This document shows, in pieces, positions 24,747-36,048 of a DNA stretch of 64,000 bases. The position numbers and the translations under genes are program-made. Each line of letters starts with the position of its first letter. Within the stretch, counting starts at the first letter, position 1. Below the pieces are notes generated by a model. It worked only from the letters and a program-made list of their open reading frames with translations, did not search any database and was not told the origin of the DNA. The DNA is from Chloranthus sessilifolius. Taxonomy: Eukaryota; Streptophyta; Magnoliopsida; Chloranthales; Chloranthaceae. The stretch spans positions 100,485,416-100,549,415 of the forward strand of contig CM037596.1 of NCBI GenBank assembly GCA_021018995.1, written 5' to 3'.

Positions 24747-25077
24747 TAGGGCTGTCAATGGGTTGGTTCGGGTTGGGACGAGTTAAAGGACATGCACCTC
24801 ACCCGACCTGACCTGATGTTGCACCCTAACCCGATAGGTCAAGGGCATATGCCTGACCCGAGCTAAAAAAACCTACCTGATTAAGAAAGGCTTATTCTTC
24901 CTTGATTTTCTATATAAAATATGAGCTCGGGTCAGGTTGACTCAACCTGACCTGATTTTTTCTTGACCCCGCTCAACCTGACCCAAAGGTCGGATCAGAT
25001 ATGTGCTCGACATGGTAAAATCCTGAGTTGAGTGGGTCGGTTAGGGTATCGGGCAGACCGACCCATTGACAACCCTA
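24747..25077. mobile_element. hAT MITE, TAGGGCTGTCAATGGG family
   Basis: The ends TAGGGCTGTCAATGGGTTGG and its near reverse complement (ACCCATTGACAACCCTA) frame a body of GGGTCAGG/CCTGACCC words. Flanks attgtgac and agtgtgcc agree in 6 of 8 bases. It ends 265 bp upstream of the Ole e 1-like start codon, so it may lie in that promoter region. Confidence 0.7.
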
Positions 25078-25342
25078 AGTGTGCCTATGCCTCAACAAAT
25101 AAACCAAAGCGGGTTATTTAGTTGAATCGTTTTAGAAAGAAAACTGACCGGAGAACTGGTCAATCAATTTTCTACCGTCCAATCTTACAACTCCCATTTA
25201 ACCACCAAAAAAAAGTAAAAATACAAAAATGAAACAATTTAAAAGCCCTAACCTCCTCTCCTAAATTTGCCCTTCACCTTCTTCCTTTTAAACCCCTTTC
25301 CTCATTCTCCCTTCTCAAAATAAAAAATCATTTGAAAAAAAA

Positions 25343-27291
25343 ATGGCAAAATTTGATTCTGTTTCATTGCTTGCAACAGCCCTATGCTTTTCGTCCCTCT
25401 TGGGCGTTGCTTTCTCCCATAATTACTTAACCGTACAAGGCAAATTATTTTGTGACACTTGTCGCCTCAACTTCGAGACTCGAGTTAGCGAGCCCATCGA
25501 AGGTAACTATCCTCGTAATCAATATCATATTATTTTATCTCAGTCACATTTTTCGAATAGGGAGTAATTTGGGCAATGGTTAGGTTCAACTAGGTTAAAT
25601 TAGATTTCGAGCGGATGGAAATAAGAGAATTTTGACTGCATGTTATCCTATAGGAAACGAAAATCACGAAAGTCAAGTTTCTCCTATTTCTAAGGGCTTC
25701 TGGCATAGTTGAACTTGAAATCTGATTCAAGCCAATTGGACCTGGCTATTGCTCGGGAGTAATTACTTGCACACAAAAATTGGGCCTTTGCACACATAAT
25801 ATAAAAAATTTCCATTACAAACTTAATTACAGAAAATGCATTTAAAAGTTAAAACCCGTATTTTTTTTATCTATGTATAAAAAAAAACATTTTTTACATA
25901 AAAATGTGTAAAACACGTTTTCTTCGCTAAAATAGGTTTCAAATAAACAAAGCTTAATTAAATATATTTTCTTCTCTAGATATACATTTTTCTAATTTTT
26001 ATATTTTCTCTTGTTTTTCTTGTACTGTGATTTTTTGCATTTTTTTGAATATTTGTCATGCATTACTCGTCTTGTACTCCGATTTTGCCCATTTTTATAA
26101 TTTTTGTTTGAGTACATTTAAGTCCACCTATAAAATCTTTGAGTTCACCCATAGACTGCGTTGAATCAAATGATGGAGATCGTTTATCCTCCCAATCTTT
26201 CACAAGATGGAGCGTACCATCAGACGGTTAGTGTCTTATTTCATGTGACACATGAAAAAAGTGACCTTAACATCACGTCTAAGCTTAAAATTGATTTTAA
26301 GGTTATATTTTTTGGTGTGTACCACATGAAATAAAAAATAGACCGTCTGATGGTATGTCCATGATCTCAAGATCCATTGTGTGAAAGATTAAGAGGATAA
26401 ACTATCTCCATCATTTAATTCAACATAGTCAATGTATTTCAATGTTTGTGAGGTCAAAGATTTGGTGGGTGAATTTAAAGGTACTCTTTTTATTTTTTAC
26501 CATTTTTCTGCCAAATTTTTCTTCACGGCATTATTCTTGTACTCCATCTTGGTGACTATGTTTGCATAGGCTCAATTTCTGTGTGCAAAGGCCTAATTTT
26601 TGTGGGCAATCAGTTGGTCTCATTTGAATATCTAACATCTATTATGTGACACATCATTCTAGGGTTAATAAGTGCACTACTATACGTGCATGGTATCATG
26701 ACTTAATGATTTAATCACTAGGAGACCTTAGGATATCTGTGAGTATTTGACCTCAAAATTCGGTTAAAACGCTCTGCCTTGAGGCCCGTGAAAGTCAAAT
26801 GTATACAGTATTCTACTGTCACAAGAGTAGATCTGATCATCGGTTTTGAAACATTGCCTATGTTTGTCGGATAAATTAGTTCCGACCCGAGTCAACTTGT
26901 GTGCGTATGTTGCGGGTCCTCAAAAGGCTATGATGATGATGATGATGATGATGCTGACTATGTTGCAGGTGCTAGAGCACGAGTCGAATGTAGAAGCCGA
27001 GAAACAGGGCTATTGACATACACGATTGAGGGCATTACCGACGCTATGGGTACATATCGGATACCGGTCGAAGGCGATCACCAGGAGGACATATGTGAGG
27101 TGACAACTATAAGTAGTCCTCGAAACGACTGTAACGAAAAAGATGTGGCACGGGACCGTGCACGCATCCTACTCACTAAGGAAAACGGCATCGTTTCGGA
27201 AACCCGTTACGCAAACTCGTTGGGATTCATGAAGAAAGAAATTCTCCCGGTTTGCTCCGATATTATGAAAGAATATGGACTCCTCACTTGA
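25343..27291 (+). CDS. Pollen Ole e 1-like extracellular protein (two exons)
   Basis: Exon 1 is 25343-25502 and exon 2 is 26969-27291, joined in phase 1 across a GT-AG intron (GAAG|GTAACT ... TTGCAG|GTGC), giving 160 residues. Residues 1 to about 26 form a signal peptide (basic start, then S-L-L-A-T-A-L-C-F-S-S-L-L-G-V-A-F-S). The family signature follows: V-Q-G-K-L-F-C-D-T-C, then S-E-P-I-E-G-A-R-A-R-V-E-C. All six conserved cysteines are present (F-C-D-T-C, V-E-C, I-C-E-V, N-D-C, P-V-C), so three disulphides are expected. The length is typical of the family (LAT52, C13 and Ole e 1 homologues). Such proteins are secreted, often in pollen, and some help pollen-tube growth; the exact role here is unknown. 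The start has a good context (AAAATGGC) and no nearby alternative. The intron carries nested MITEs and a (GAT)n run beside the acceptor. Confidence 0.9.
25760..26615. mobile_element. TIR element in the Ole e 1-like intron, containing a second MITE
   Basis: The left AATTACTTGCACACAAAAAT and the right TAATTTTTGTGGGCAATC arms are inverted, and both include the GGCCTTTGCACACA word in opposite orientations. The arms frame about 850 bp that hold the MITE at 26110-26486. Target duplication not resolved. Confidence 0.5.
26110..26486. mobile_element. Mutator-type foldback MITE, GAGTACC family
   Basis: Ends GAGTACATTTAAGTCCACC and GGTGAATTTAAAGGTACTC are inverted. Flanks tttttgttt (26101-26109) and tttttattt (26487-26495) agree in 8 of 9 bases, the target length typical of Mutator elements. 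Long complementary arms carry GATGGAGATCGTTTATCC. A second copy is at 59598-60008. Confidence 0.8.
26928..26953 (+). repeat. (GAT)n microsatellite next to a splice acceptor
   Basis: About eight GAT units end 15 bases before the exon 2 acceptor (TTGCAG at 26963-26968). The usual pyrimidine-rich tract is therefore almost absent. Confidence 0.85.
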
Positions 27292-28060
27292 AGATCTTGT
27301 GCTTAGATGAATAGATTATTTGTTTTTATTAGTATTATTGGAGTTGGTATTCGGTGCATGGCCCGAACAGCAAACGGGTTAATCTCATCATCGAAAACAG
27401 GTCATAAATGTACTGTCATTGATTTGATGCCCTTAGATATCTGGTGTCTCCCGATGTTTGACTATTTTAGTGGTAAGAGATTGATCCGTGCACCTAATAA
27501 TATTTGTATGCTTTTTACATATGAACTGAAATGATCTGCTGTTTGTTGTATTAACGTTCCTGAGTGCTTTTATGAGAAGATACCAACAGTTCCACACTAC
27601 TTGTAGTTGCGCACCAACCTTTTCAATCGTCACATCAATTAATGAATCAATATTACAAAGTTGGGTAGCTCTATTTGCACCTACGTGCCTACCTCTCAGA
27701 CTCATTGGATACAGTTGATTGCTTCGGATCAAATGATAGAGATCGTTCTTCACCCATATGTTCCACACAATGGATCTTGAGATCATGGATCACTTATCAG
27801 ACTGTCACTTTTTTATTTCATGTGTCATAGATCCTTTGAAGCATATGGCACATATCATGCTCAAATATGAATTTAGGACCTTTTTGGGGATTTGTTATAT
27901 ATGGAATAAAAAATTGGCCATCTAATAAGTGCACTATGATCTCAAAATCTGTTGTGTGAAAGATTGGGGTGAAACATGATCTCGATCATATATTCCAAAG
28001 CAATCAAAGGTTTTTAAGGGATCTACTGACTTATGAGCTTTAAAAAAGGTATTACTTAAC
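27292..28060. mobile_element. 3' flank of the Ole e 1-like gene, then a foldback MITE at about 27668-28030
   Basis: 27292-27660 shows no gene; it should hold the 3' untranslated region. At 27668 the family start GGGTAGCTCTATTTGCACC appears, followed by arms with GATGGATCTTGAGATCATG-like and complementary CTCAAAATCTGTTGTGTG text. The right end is worn. Confidence 0.5.
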
Positions 28061-28069
28061 GGAAAGGGA

Positions 28070-28216
28070 GCTCGTAGCAGATTTTGGGTCCACACAAACT
28101 TTTCCTCTTTCCTTGAAATAAATGAAGTTTTTCAAGCACACACCAAAATTTGCTAGTCCAAATGACTTTATGTTCTTCTTGTGTGGGAAGAAAAAAGTGG
28201 TGTGCTGATAGCAACT
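28070..28216. mobile_element. Short MITE, GCTCGTAGCAG family
   Basis: GCTCGTAGCAGATTTTGGG at the left and AAAGTGGTGTGCTGATAGC at the right are inverted family ends. Relatives lie at 42290-42627 and 43367-43691 in the introns of the HAD gene. Confidence 0.5.
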
Positions 28217-28439
28217 CTCTTAAAGTAAGGTGTTTGATCTTTTCATTAATCTTTGCGGGTTATATAGTGTTCGCCTCAAACTCCCAAAGACGTAGCCTTA
28301 TACCATCTATTTGGGGTTGGCTTTGTGAGTCCTATTTTTCTAATTGGACCGTCCAATTTAAAGCAATTTTGTGCATATAATGTGGAGTGTTGTAAGTGTA
28401 ACCTTTTTTTATCTGTTTTTTGTCTTTCTTTCCGATGAA

Positions 28440-28585
28440 AGGGTATCCGGCCCTCTTAGGGTACTTGACTAAGTCCCTAGGCACCCCCCACGTCAAACAT
28501 ACCAAGTAAGGATAAATCCTTGTGGGTAGCTAAAATGGGGTGCGGCTCAAACTCAGTCCCTTCGCTTCTTGAGGCGTGGTCTGTG
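28440..28585 (-). mobile_element. SINE-like remnant
   Basis: The block order CTCTTAGGGTACTTGACTAA, AGGCACC, GGGTAGC and GCTTCTTGAGGCGTGG parallels the minus-strand SINE-like copies at 39270-39445 and 57070-57250. The B-box region is weak. Confidence 0.35.
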
Positions 28586-28643
28586 AAATTTATGATAAAG
28601 ATAGAGAGAGAACAATATTAACGTTGTTCGACAATACAGTGCC

Positions 28644-29711
28644 TGTTGGATATTTAAAAGTTTTAAAACTTATGTCTTTTCCAAATAGGTGTCTTTTCAA
28701 AGTTATGTGTCATTTTAAAAGAAGTTTCTTTCTAAAGTGGTGTCTTTTCAAAAAAAGTGTCTTTTCAGAGTAGTGTATCTTTTTCGAAGAGATGCATATA
28801 GCAGCTTTTCATAAGAAAATGTTTCATTAACACACCACTTGATTTTTTATTTAAGGAATCTAAAATCATTATTTTCATACCACATTAGAGTCTCTCTTCT
28901 CTTTGGTTCTCTCTTTAAAGATCTTGATCAGAGCGTTCTTGCAATATTTAGTGTTCAAATAGTGTGAATGGATTCATCAAATCCTTCACAAGAATAAACA
29001 GTTGGCTCGTTGTATCCTAGAATCATGGTATCAAATATCGGCTGATACCGATTTTCTAGTAAACCAATACGTATTTGAGTAAAAATTTGGGTGCAAACAT
29101 AGTTACTCCTATTTGGCGCTTGTAGTAAATTCAAATATTCAAATAAGCAAAAAATGCTTTTGATCTCGAGACATTTTTACTTTTCAATTTTCACCTTTCA
29201 GTGAATAATTGCTTTCAGTCAATAGGTTGCAAAAACTATGGTAGCTGCTAGCCTGCTTTTAGTTAATAGGCTGCAAAATGCCAAAACCTATGATAGCTAC
29301 TTTCAGTCAATAGGTTGCAAAAAGTCAATAACTATGTTAGCAGTTGTTAGTTGTCACTTATCACTAGTGACTAGGCTACAAAAACGATGCCGATGACTAG
29401 ATTTCGAGTGCATTTTTCACTTGTTTTTGAGTTGTACCTACCGAGTTGTAAAGATGTAAGCATGTAATAGACTAATAGGTACAAAGTTGTATCTGTATCG
29501 GCTGAGTCTTATCGGTCCATGGAGGACCGATACCCAATATTGATTCCGATTTTGACACCTTGCCTAGAACCAATTTGTCGGTAACCTGTCGGTGGCCACT
29601 TTGTCGAAGTGATGAGGGCAAATGTCGGTTTTAAAAAAAAGAAGATATTTCTCGTGTCTTGGACCGATTTCCTGTATTATTTCGGGTCTATATTTCACAA
29701 ATTTTTCAATA
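28644..29711 (+). repeat. 5' LTR, enlarged by a nested MITE
   Basis: It matches 32502-32956 on both sides of the inserted MITE (29024-29562). Without the insert it is about 0.5 kb, close to the 3' LTR. Confidence 0.85.
29024..29562. mobile_element. hAT MITE, GTATCGG family, inside the 5' LTR
   Basis: Ends CATGGTATCAAATATCGGC and TTTTGACACCTTG. Flanks cctagaat (29016-29023) and cctagaac (29563-29570) agree in 7 of 8 bases. At 539 bp it is longer than other copies because about 350 bp of unrelated repeat-rich text, with CAATAGGTTGCAAAA several times, lies in the middle. Confidence 0.8.
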
Positions 29712-31490
29712 ATTTTAAACCAATAGTACGCTCAAACGAGTCATGATCACCGATCTCGACTCCATGATGTAATTCTCTACATGAAATAAAGAATTTCATG
29801 TATAAATACGATCTCTTTGCTATAAGATGGACGCGCCACCATAGTGCTCTACAATAGATTTTGACATCACCATTCCTCCACTATAACTCATTTACAATTT
29901 TGCACGTGGTGCATTGTGCTTTCCGAGATTTGGTCTAGGGAAATCCATCGCTTGAGAGTGCCTTGGTCGGCAATGGTGAATCGTATGATTCTTCCTTGCA
30001 AGCGACTCACTTCATATGCTCAAGAGGCGAATCCAAGTGTCACATTGTTTTTATGCATGTTTTTTGAAAACATGTGATAAAGAAATATTAAAAAGTGAAG
30101 ATGAAGATAGCAAAAGCACGTGCATCATTATGAACAAATGATGAATTTTCCCTTATTTCGGATAAGAATTTTTTTTTAAAACGTTCGTATGGCAATCTAA
30201 GTGATTTAATTTTCGTAAATTACAGCCTCTATTTATTATGTAAGTCTCTAGAGACGAGTGGTTGCAGTTATATTTGAAGAGTTAAGACAATATTCATTGA
30301 GTCGATTATATTCAAATTTAAAACATTTTGAAATTTTGAGTAGTGTCACGTGACGAGATGTGTCTAAAATTTCTTTAATATATGACACCATTCATCTTTC
30401 ACTTGCATGCCACATCGTATATGACGAATTCAATGATGTGTTAAAGTGTAAATATTTTTTAATTTTTTTTTTATTGTGGACGTCATCTTCATATAGGGAG
30501 ACAACCCATGAAATGAGTTTTGGATTCATATGAATGGAGGTGGCATTAAACCTCGTTTGGCCTTGAGTCTCCCCTATCATGTGACGTCCTTAAAACCCAT
30601 TTGCATTATGTGTGACCCATGTTTCATCAACCAAAGGCCTCATTGTTAAGTGCTTATGATTATGCGACCTTAGTTAAGCAACCATCATTGCTTGGTGATT
30701 GGATGGCCATGATTAATTGGATGTGGGTCACATTATCAATTAGTAAATCATGCTCTGATCATGTTATTGCACTAATTAAGAACTTATCAAGTTTATAGAT
30801 TAATGATTGTCGAAGTCGATTATTATATAAGGACCATGCCAGCTAGGAAGTGTGATTGAGGAGCCCTAATTATCATCTCTGTTAAGAAGAGATCTAACAC
30901 TCATGTGTGGTCTTTTTTGGGCAGTTTTAATCAGTGATGATTGTTCCTTTGTTTGGTAACAATCGATTGGGATGAAGGAGCCACGTAACGGGCTCGATTC
31001 ACAGGCTATGGCTATGTGTCTAATAATTGACAATTTATTGGACTTGATCATATGGTCATCGGGTGGCCTTGATCGAGTGGGATGATAAAAGTATCAATGA
31101 TTGAGTAGCCACCATTGAATTACTTCAAATAGAAGGTCCATCGGAGATGGTCTAATTGATAGTGAGTTCTTTTATGATGTGTGTTACTATTTATTTATTT
31201 TTGAACACTAACATGTAGATATATATTAATATGATATTATGTGTGATTACTTGTCTAATTGTAAGCATGTCTAATTCATATTGCTTGATTAAAGCTATGA
31301 TATCTTTATTTATATGCATGTCCTATTGCATTAAGTAGATCGAAAATGTGAATTATTTACAAGCCTATGTTTCTTGAATTATCCTAGAAAGATAATGGAT
31401 TTAGATTTAAAAATTTAAATAGTTTTGAAAGATGATTTTCTTTTAATAAAGGAAGTCATGATCTCGTAAGAGATATTAAGGAGCAACTAT

Positions 31491-31699
31491 GAAATCCATC
31501 ACGGGGTTGTTGTAATTATTGGCAAACTTGGATATGCTCCCTAAGGTTGTGGGTTCGATACGCCTCCTTTTCCACGATTAAAGGGTGTCACGTAAGTTGC
31601 GTAAATCGTGAAATACTCATAGCATGGTGAGGGCAATGGCACTAGTAGGGGATTAGTCCGAACCCAAGTTTGGGACACCCTATGTTATTAAAAAAAATA
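31491..31699 (+). mobile_element. tRNA-derived SINE with target duplication
   Basis: An A box (TGGCAAACTTGG, near 31519) and a B box (GGGTTCGATAC, near 31551) stand at tRNA-like spacing. An unrelated body follows and ends in an A-rich tail. GAGCAACTAT occurs just before (31481-31490) and just after (31700-31709). The copy sits inside the LTR fossil. Confidence 0.75.
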
Positions 31700-32501
31700 G
31701 AGCAACTATAAATCTTATTGAGTATATTGCTTGTATCGAAATAGGAATGAAGTGACTTAATGGTCTATTAATAGACATACCAATACATATTAAGTCGTAA
31801 CTTCAAAATTCTCCATGGAACTTGTTTCTTTGTCAATGAACAAGAAAACAAATGACTTGAGGTTCTATGTAGAAATATTTAAAAAAACATTTTATGTGTT
31901 GAAAATTACAATTATGAGCAATTGTGAAAAGTATTAGTCTAAAAGAAGAATCAGGATGTGCTTAAAACCATTACCCAAATAGTCACTTACGATAGGAACC
32001 CTACATACTATTTGTTTTGTCAATATTTAAGTTCAAAAGAAAAAACAAGTCGTAAATCTGTAACGGACAAAGAGACACTACATTGATAACAATTAAATTC
32101 TTATAAACATCCTAGGAAGAGTAATGTTTTACATATAATAGATAAGGATGGGTTGAATATTACTCTTAATAGACACTATAACACAATGTGTTGATATGCT
32201 AAAGTTATAGGGACATCAATGAGACTTGGTTTTATCTTATAAACACTTATAATAATCAAAGTACTAGAATATGGCCTAAATGTGCTAACCAATTTATTGA
32301 ACACTAAATATATGAAATATGTGTATGGAATAGTTTCGATTTATCGTATAAGATCGTTAGTTTAAGACTTAGTTTCACTAAAGACCTTGACAAACTTTGA
32401 GTTATTTTTACTAAAGTGAAAATTCAAGTATGTAAGACATTTTCATTTATGCATATGTTTTTGGCTTTGCTCTTATTTAAATTTTTTAAATAGTGGGAGA
32501 T

Positions 32502-32956
32502 TGTTGGATATTTAAAAGTTTTAAAACATATGTATTTTCTAAAGAGGTATGTTTTTTTCAAAGAGGTGTATCTTTTCAAAGTTATGTGTCCTTTCAAAAG
32601 AGGTGTGTCTTTTCCGTAAGAATACCTGTAGCACATTTTCATAGAAAAAAGATGCATTATCACATTAAAATCAGTATTTTCTATTTAAGGAATCTAAAAT
32701 CATTATTTTCATACCACATTGGAGTCTCCCTTCTCTCTGATTCTGTCTTTAAAAGTCTTGATTAGAGCATTCTTGCAATATTTAGTATTCCGATAGCGTA
32801 AACGGATTCATCAAATCATTCACAAGAATACACAACCGACTTGTTGTATTATAGAACCAGTTTGGCGGTAAACTGTTGGTTCTTGCAATATCTTTCTCGT
32901 GCCTCAGACCGATTTCCTGTATTATTTCGGGTATATATTTCACAAATTTTCCAATA
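32502..32956 (+). repeat. 3' LTR of the 28644-32956 element
   Basis: A 455-bp repeat matching the 5' LTR, bounded outside by GTGCC at 32957. Confidence 0.85.
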
Positions 32957-33904
32957 GTGCCTCCATTCACAAATATTTCCTTTTTCTTTTTATTAATATT
33001 AAACCTGTGTACATGTAATGTTGGCGGAGAAGAGACATGTGGAGGATTTTATTTATATTCGCGGGTTGATTTGGTTCACCATGGGTATGGTAGTTCCTAC
33101 TTTAGGATCTTCTTATCCTGAAGCTGCTAAAATATGTTGTTTCATTGTTATTAGTAACCTATATTCATTGTAACCATTGTATTGTTGTTGTGATCTCCGC
33201 TGTGATCATGAATAATGAAATCTCCTCTCCTTTTCTCTCGTATATTTAGGATGCTATATTGGTAACCAAAGCACGTAAGTTTGTTGATTTTTCACTTTAC
33301 TATATGTTACAAATTTATAACTTGATCATAGTGGTTTTTGGTGCCAACAACGGTTTCATCCTTACTTAATTAAGGATCAAAATAGCGATTTTGTTTTCAG
33401 TTTTGGGCATGATCAAAACCAAAAATTTAAATTTTGGCCAAAATAAATTTAGGCCACTAATTTTCCCTCCATATATATATATTTAATGCTAGTATTTTTA
33501 ATTATTATTTAAAAAATAAAAAATGGGCCAATTTGTATAAGTCCTCCAAGGACCGATACCCGATACTTGGAGTTTGTTACCTTGGTTATGACATACCCAA
33601 AAATCAATTAAATAAACATAGTCCAAACTTAATTTGATTTTTGATTACTGATTTCCTCCTTTATATTTTAAACATATAATATTAAGTATCTTGAACCTAG
33701 AAATATTTCTTAAAAATTATAAAGTCCTAATTTAACTAGAAATTAAAAAATAACTTATATTTTAAACCAATTTTGGATGAAATTTTCTTATAAACACCAT
33801 TAATCTAATCTAATATAATTAATAAGTCAATTTTTTTATAATTTCAAATTATTGAAAAAAATATATTAATGTTTATATTATTTTTGAAAAAAGTATTATA
33901 ATTA
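32957..33904. other. No gene; 3' end of a GTATCGG-family MITE near 33505-33584
   Basis: AAGGACCGATACCCGATAC then GTTTGTTACCTTG marks a truncated right end of the family. The remaining sequence is AT-rich with no coding sense. Confidence 0.45.
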
Positions 33905-34250
33905 AATAAGGAAAAGGGTTGCATGCCCCAATGAAGCACGGTGAGTGTGCCCTAATCATCCATGTGGAGTTTCACGTGATACTCAAAACACTGTTTTGTT
34001 GTCATGTGGAGTTCCATAAAAGAGAAAATTCAAAAAATATTTGTTTAAGACAAAAGTCAAACATTGATTGATTTAAATGGTCTAAATTTCAAGGTAAAAA
34101 AAAATATGGTGGAGATGAGTTTTTGAAATTATTTTTTTAAGATGATTTAAACAAAACAATTTTGCTCCACATGACACCAAAAAAGTATTTTGGGTGCCAC
34201 ATGGAGCTCCACATGAGTAATTGGGGCACCAAAGCGCTCTCCATTAAATA
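33905..34250. mobile_element. Foldback MITE, CCACATGGAGCTCC family
   Basis: The left arm (GCCCCAATGAAGCACGGTG, CATGTGGAGTTTCACGTG) and the right arm (CACATGGAGCTCCACATG, TTGGGGCACCAAAGCG) are inverted. A fragment with CCCACATGGAGCTCCATG also occurs near 38890. Confidence 0.5.
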
Positions 34251-34346
34251 ATATATTATTTATTTCTCTTTTTAAACAAATACGTTTCGTAATTAGATGC
34301 ATTCTTTTTATCAATAAAAGCGATCAACCCAATTTGTTTTTGGGTG

Positions 34347-34570
34347 CAAGGTATCAAATATCGGTGCTGACACGCATCTGTTTTTCGGCAAATCGATACA
34401 TATCGGCGCTGACACGCATCGGTTTTTCGGCAAATCGATATATATCGGCGCCGATATGTATTGGTATCGGCAGATACGGGCCCGTATCGACTGATATGTA
34501 TCGTGTATAGCCGATACTTATATCTTTATTTTTTTTTATTTTATAAAAGCCAATACGTATCGTATCGGTG
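34347..34570. mobile_element. hAT MITE, GTATCGG family
   Basis: The left end is CAAGGTATCAAATATCGG. The body contains two tandem copies of a GACACGCATC-GGTTTTTCGGCAAATCGATA unit. The right end is worn; the flanks tttgggtg and cttaggtg agree in 6 of 8 bases. Confidence 0.65.
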
Positions 34571-34979
34571 CTTAGGTGCATTGCTTTGTGCGTTTGTTCA
34601 TTCCTTTGCCATTTATTTTTTCCCACTATATTTTTAGAGAAATCTTATACCCTCCTCAAGTGGCCTTCCTAAATTTGATTTTTGTGTTGGCCGCTTGCTT
34701 TGTGAATAAGCAAACACCTTCGCATAAAATACGACATCCTCGCATAAAATATGGAATCTTCATTGGGAATCTATTCCTAATATGCCTCCCACGAGTCATA
34801 TTCCAAAAGCGCAACTTCCAGCAGAGTTGGTATTAGGTAAATGGCTCAGGCACTAGGTGCTCTTGCTACTCTAGTCACTTGTTGAGAATTATGCCACGTG
34901 GAATCACCATATGTGCCATCTATGATCCTTGATGTGAAAATATTATTACGGAAAAATCATCATCTCGTTACAATATAAA

Positions 34980-35270
34980 AGAAAGACTTCTTATTTTTGT
35001 GACTTGTGTAAAGTGGAAACCTCTTCTCATCTAATCTATCACATTTAAAGGCTATGATCTAAAGATCTTTGTTGGAAACTAATACAGTCAACCATCATAT
35101 CAGATCATGACTTTTGACTGAAATCGATCATATGATAGAGATCGTGTTTTGTGTCAATCTTTTACAACGAGGATCTTTATATCATAGCGTCCAATCTGAT
35201 GGCTTAGATAATTTTTTTCACATAGTACAGATATCCAAAATATCGAGTCTTTCCTTTTAAATTGTGTGCT
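34980..35270. mobile_element. Foldback MITE, AAAGACTT/GTGAAAACACC family
   Basis: Inverted arms carry GGCTATGATCTAAAGATC and GATCTTTATATCATAGCG, TATGATAGAGATCGTG and a GAAAGAC/GTCTTTC pair at the ends. Related to 18043-18437 and 42895-43200. Confidence 0.5.
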
Positions 35271-35339
35271 TGGGCCAACTTTGTGTGTGCAAGTAAAGCC
35301 TCCCTTAAATTAAGGGTGTTAGATTTACATAAGGGACTT

Positions 35340-35748
35340 GTGCCCGCACAATCCCTAAAAGCACTCACATGCAACCCTTTAATTGTGTTGGATCGGATGA
35401 TGGAGATTGTGTTTCACCTCATTCTTTCACACAATGGATCTTGAGTTCATATCTCACCTACCAAACGGTCGCCTTTTGATTCCACATGTCACAGATCCCC
35501 AAACAATGGCCCTAAAATCACATTTGAGTGTGATGTGTGCCATAGGATTAAAGGTACATTTTTTGAGGATCTGTGACATGTGGAATAAAAAACTAATCGT
35601 TTACATATGACATAATCTCAAGATCCAATGTGCAGAAGATATTTGTAAATACAAACTGAATCATCTGATCCAAAACAATCAACGATTTTGAAGGGGTTTT
35701 CGATATGGGCGCTTTCAGAGATTACACTTGGGTGCTAATAGAGGTACC
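35340..35748. mobile_element. Foldback MITE, GGTACC/GATGGAGAT family
   Basis: The right end GGTGCTAATAGAGGTACCC is intact and the left end is worn (GCACAATCCCTAAAAGC). Complementary arms carry GGATCTTGAG, CACATGTCACAGATCCCC and TGAGGATCTGTGACATGTGG. It ends about 300 bp upstream of the HAD gene start. Confidence 0.6.
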
Positions 35749-35967
35749 CTTTTCATAATAGCTGTTAATTTTAGATGTTATTTGAATTCTTTGAAGGAGA
35801 TGGTAAGGAGATCTTCCATCGTCTCAATATTTTACGCCTAGTTAGATCATGGCCTACTTATCAGACGCCATGCATAAAAACTCCCCTTTGCACACATCCC
35901 GAAAGTTACCAAGTCAACTTACCTAATACTTACTCCTTCAAATAACTGCCACACATTCCCACTCTCA

Positions 35968-35978
35968 CTATATATTAA
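35968..35978 (+). promoter_or_regulatory. TATA box candidate of the HAD/kinase-like gene
   Basis: CTATATATTAA lies 70 bp upstream of the ATG at 36049 and is followed by a CT-rich leader (CTCTCTCTCTGTTGC), as is common for plant 5' untranslated regions. Position fits; activity is inference. Confidence 0.5.
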
Positions 35979-36048
35979 ATATAAGAGTAACCACCCATCT
36001 CTAAATACGTCCCTCTCCCCCACACGCTCTCTCTCTGTTGCTTCTACC

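Larger units (their letters stand above)
28644..32956 (+). mobile_element. LTR retrotransposon fossil without recognised genes
   Basis: Direct repeats begin TGTTGGATATTTAAAAG at 28644 and 32502 and end near CACAAATTTT-CAATA at 29711 and 32956. GTGCC stands just outside both ends (28639-28643 and 32957-32961), a 5-bp target duplication. TAGTGGGAGAT before the 3' LTR fits a polypurine tract and gives the plus orientation. The 2.8-kb interior shows no capsid or polymerase domain. A MITE lies in the 5' LTR and a SINE in the interior, so the element is older than both. It is worn, with many differences between the LTRs. Confidence 0.85.

Noticed and set aside
34354-34626. Open frame with repeated I-R-V-S-A-D-M-Y-R-F-A-E-K units
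   Set aside because: It is read-through of the GTATCGG MITE and its short internal duplication. Similar frames at 24149-24490, 36661-36918 and 40575-40931 have the same cause.
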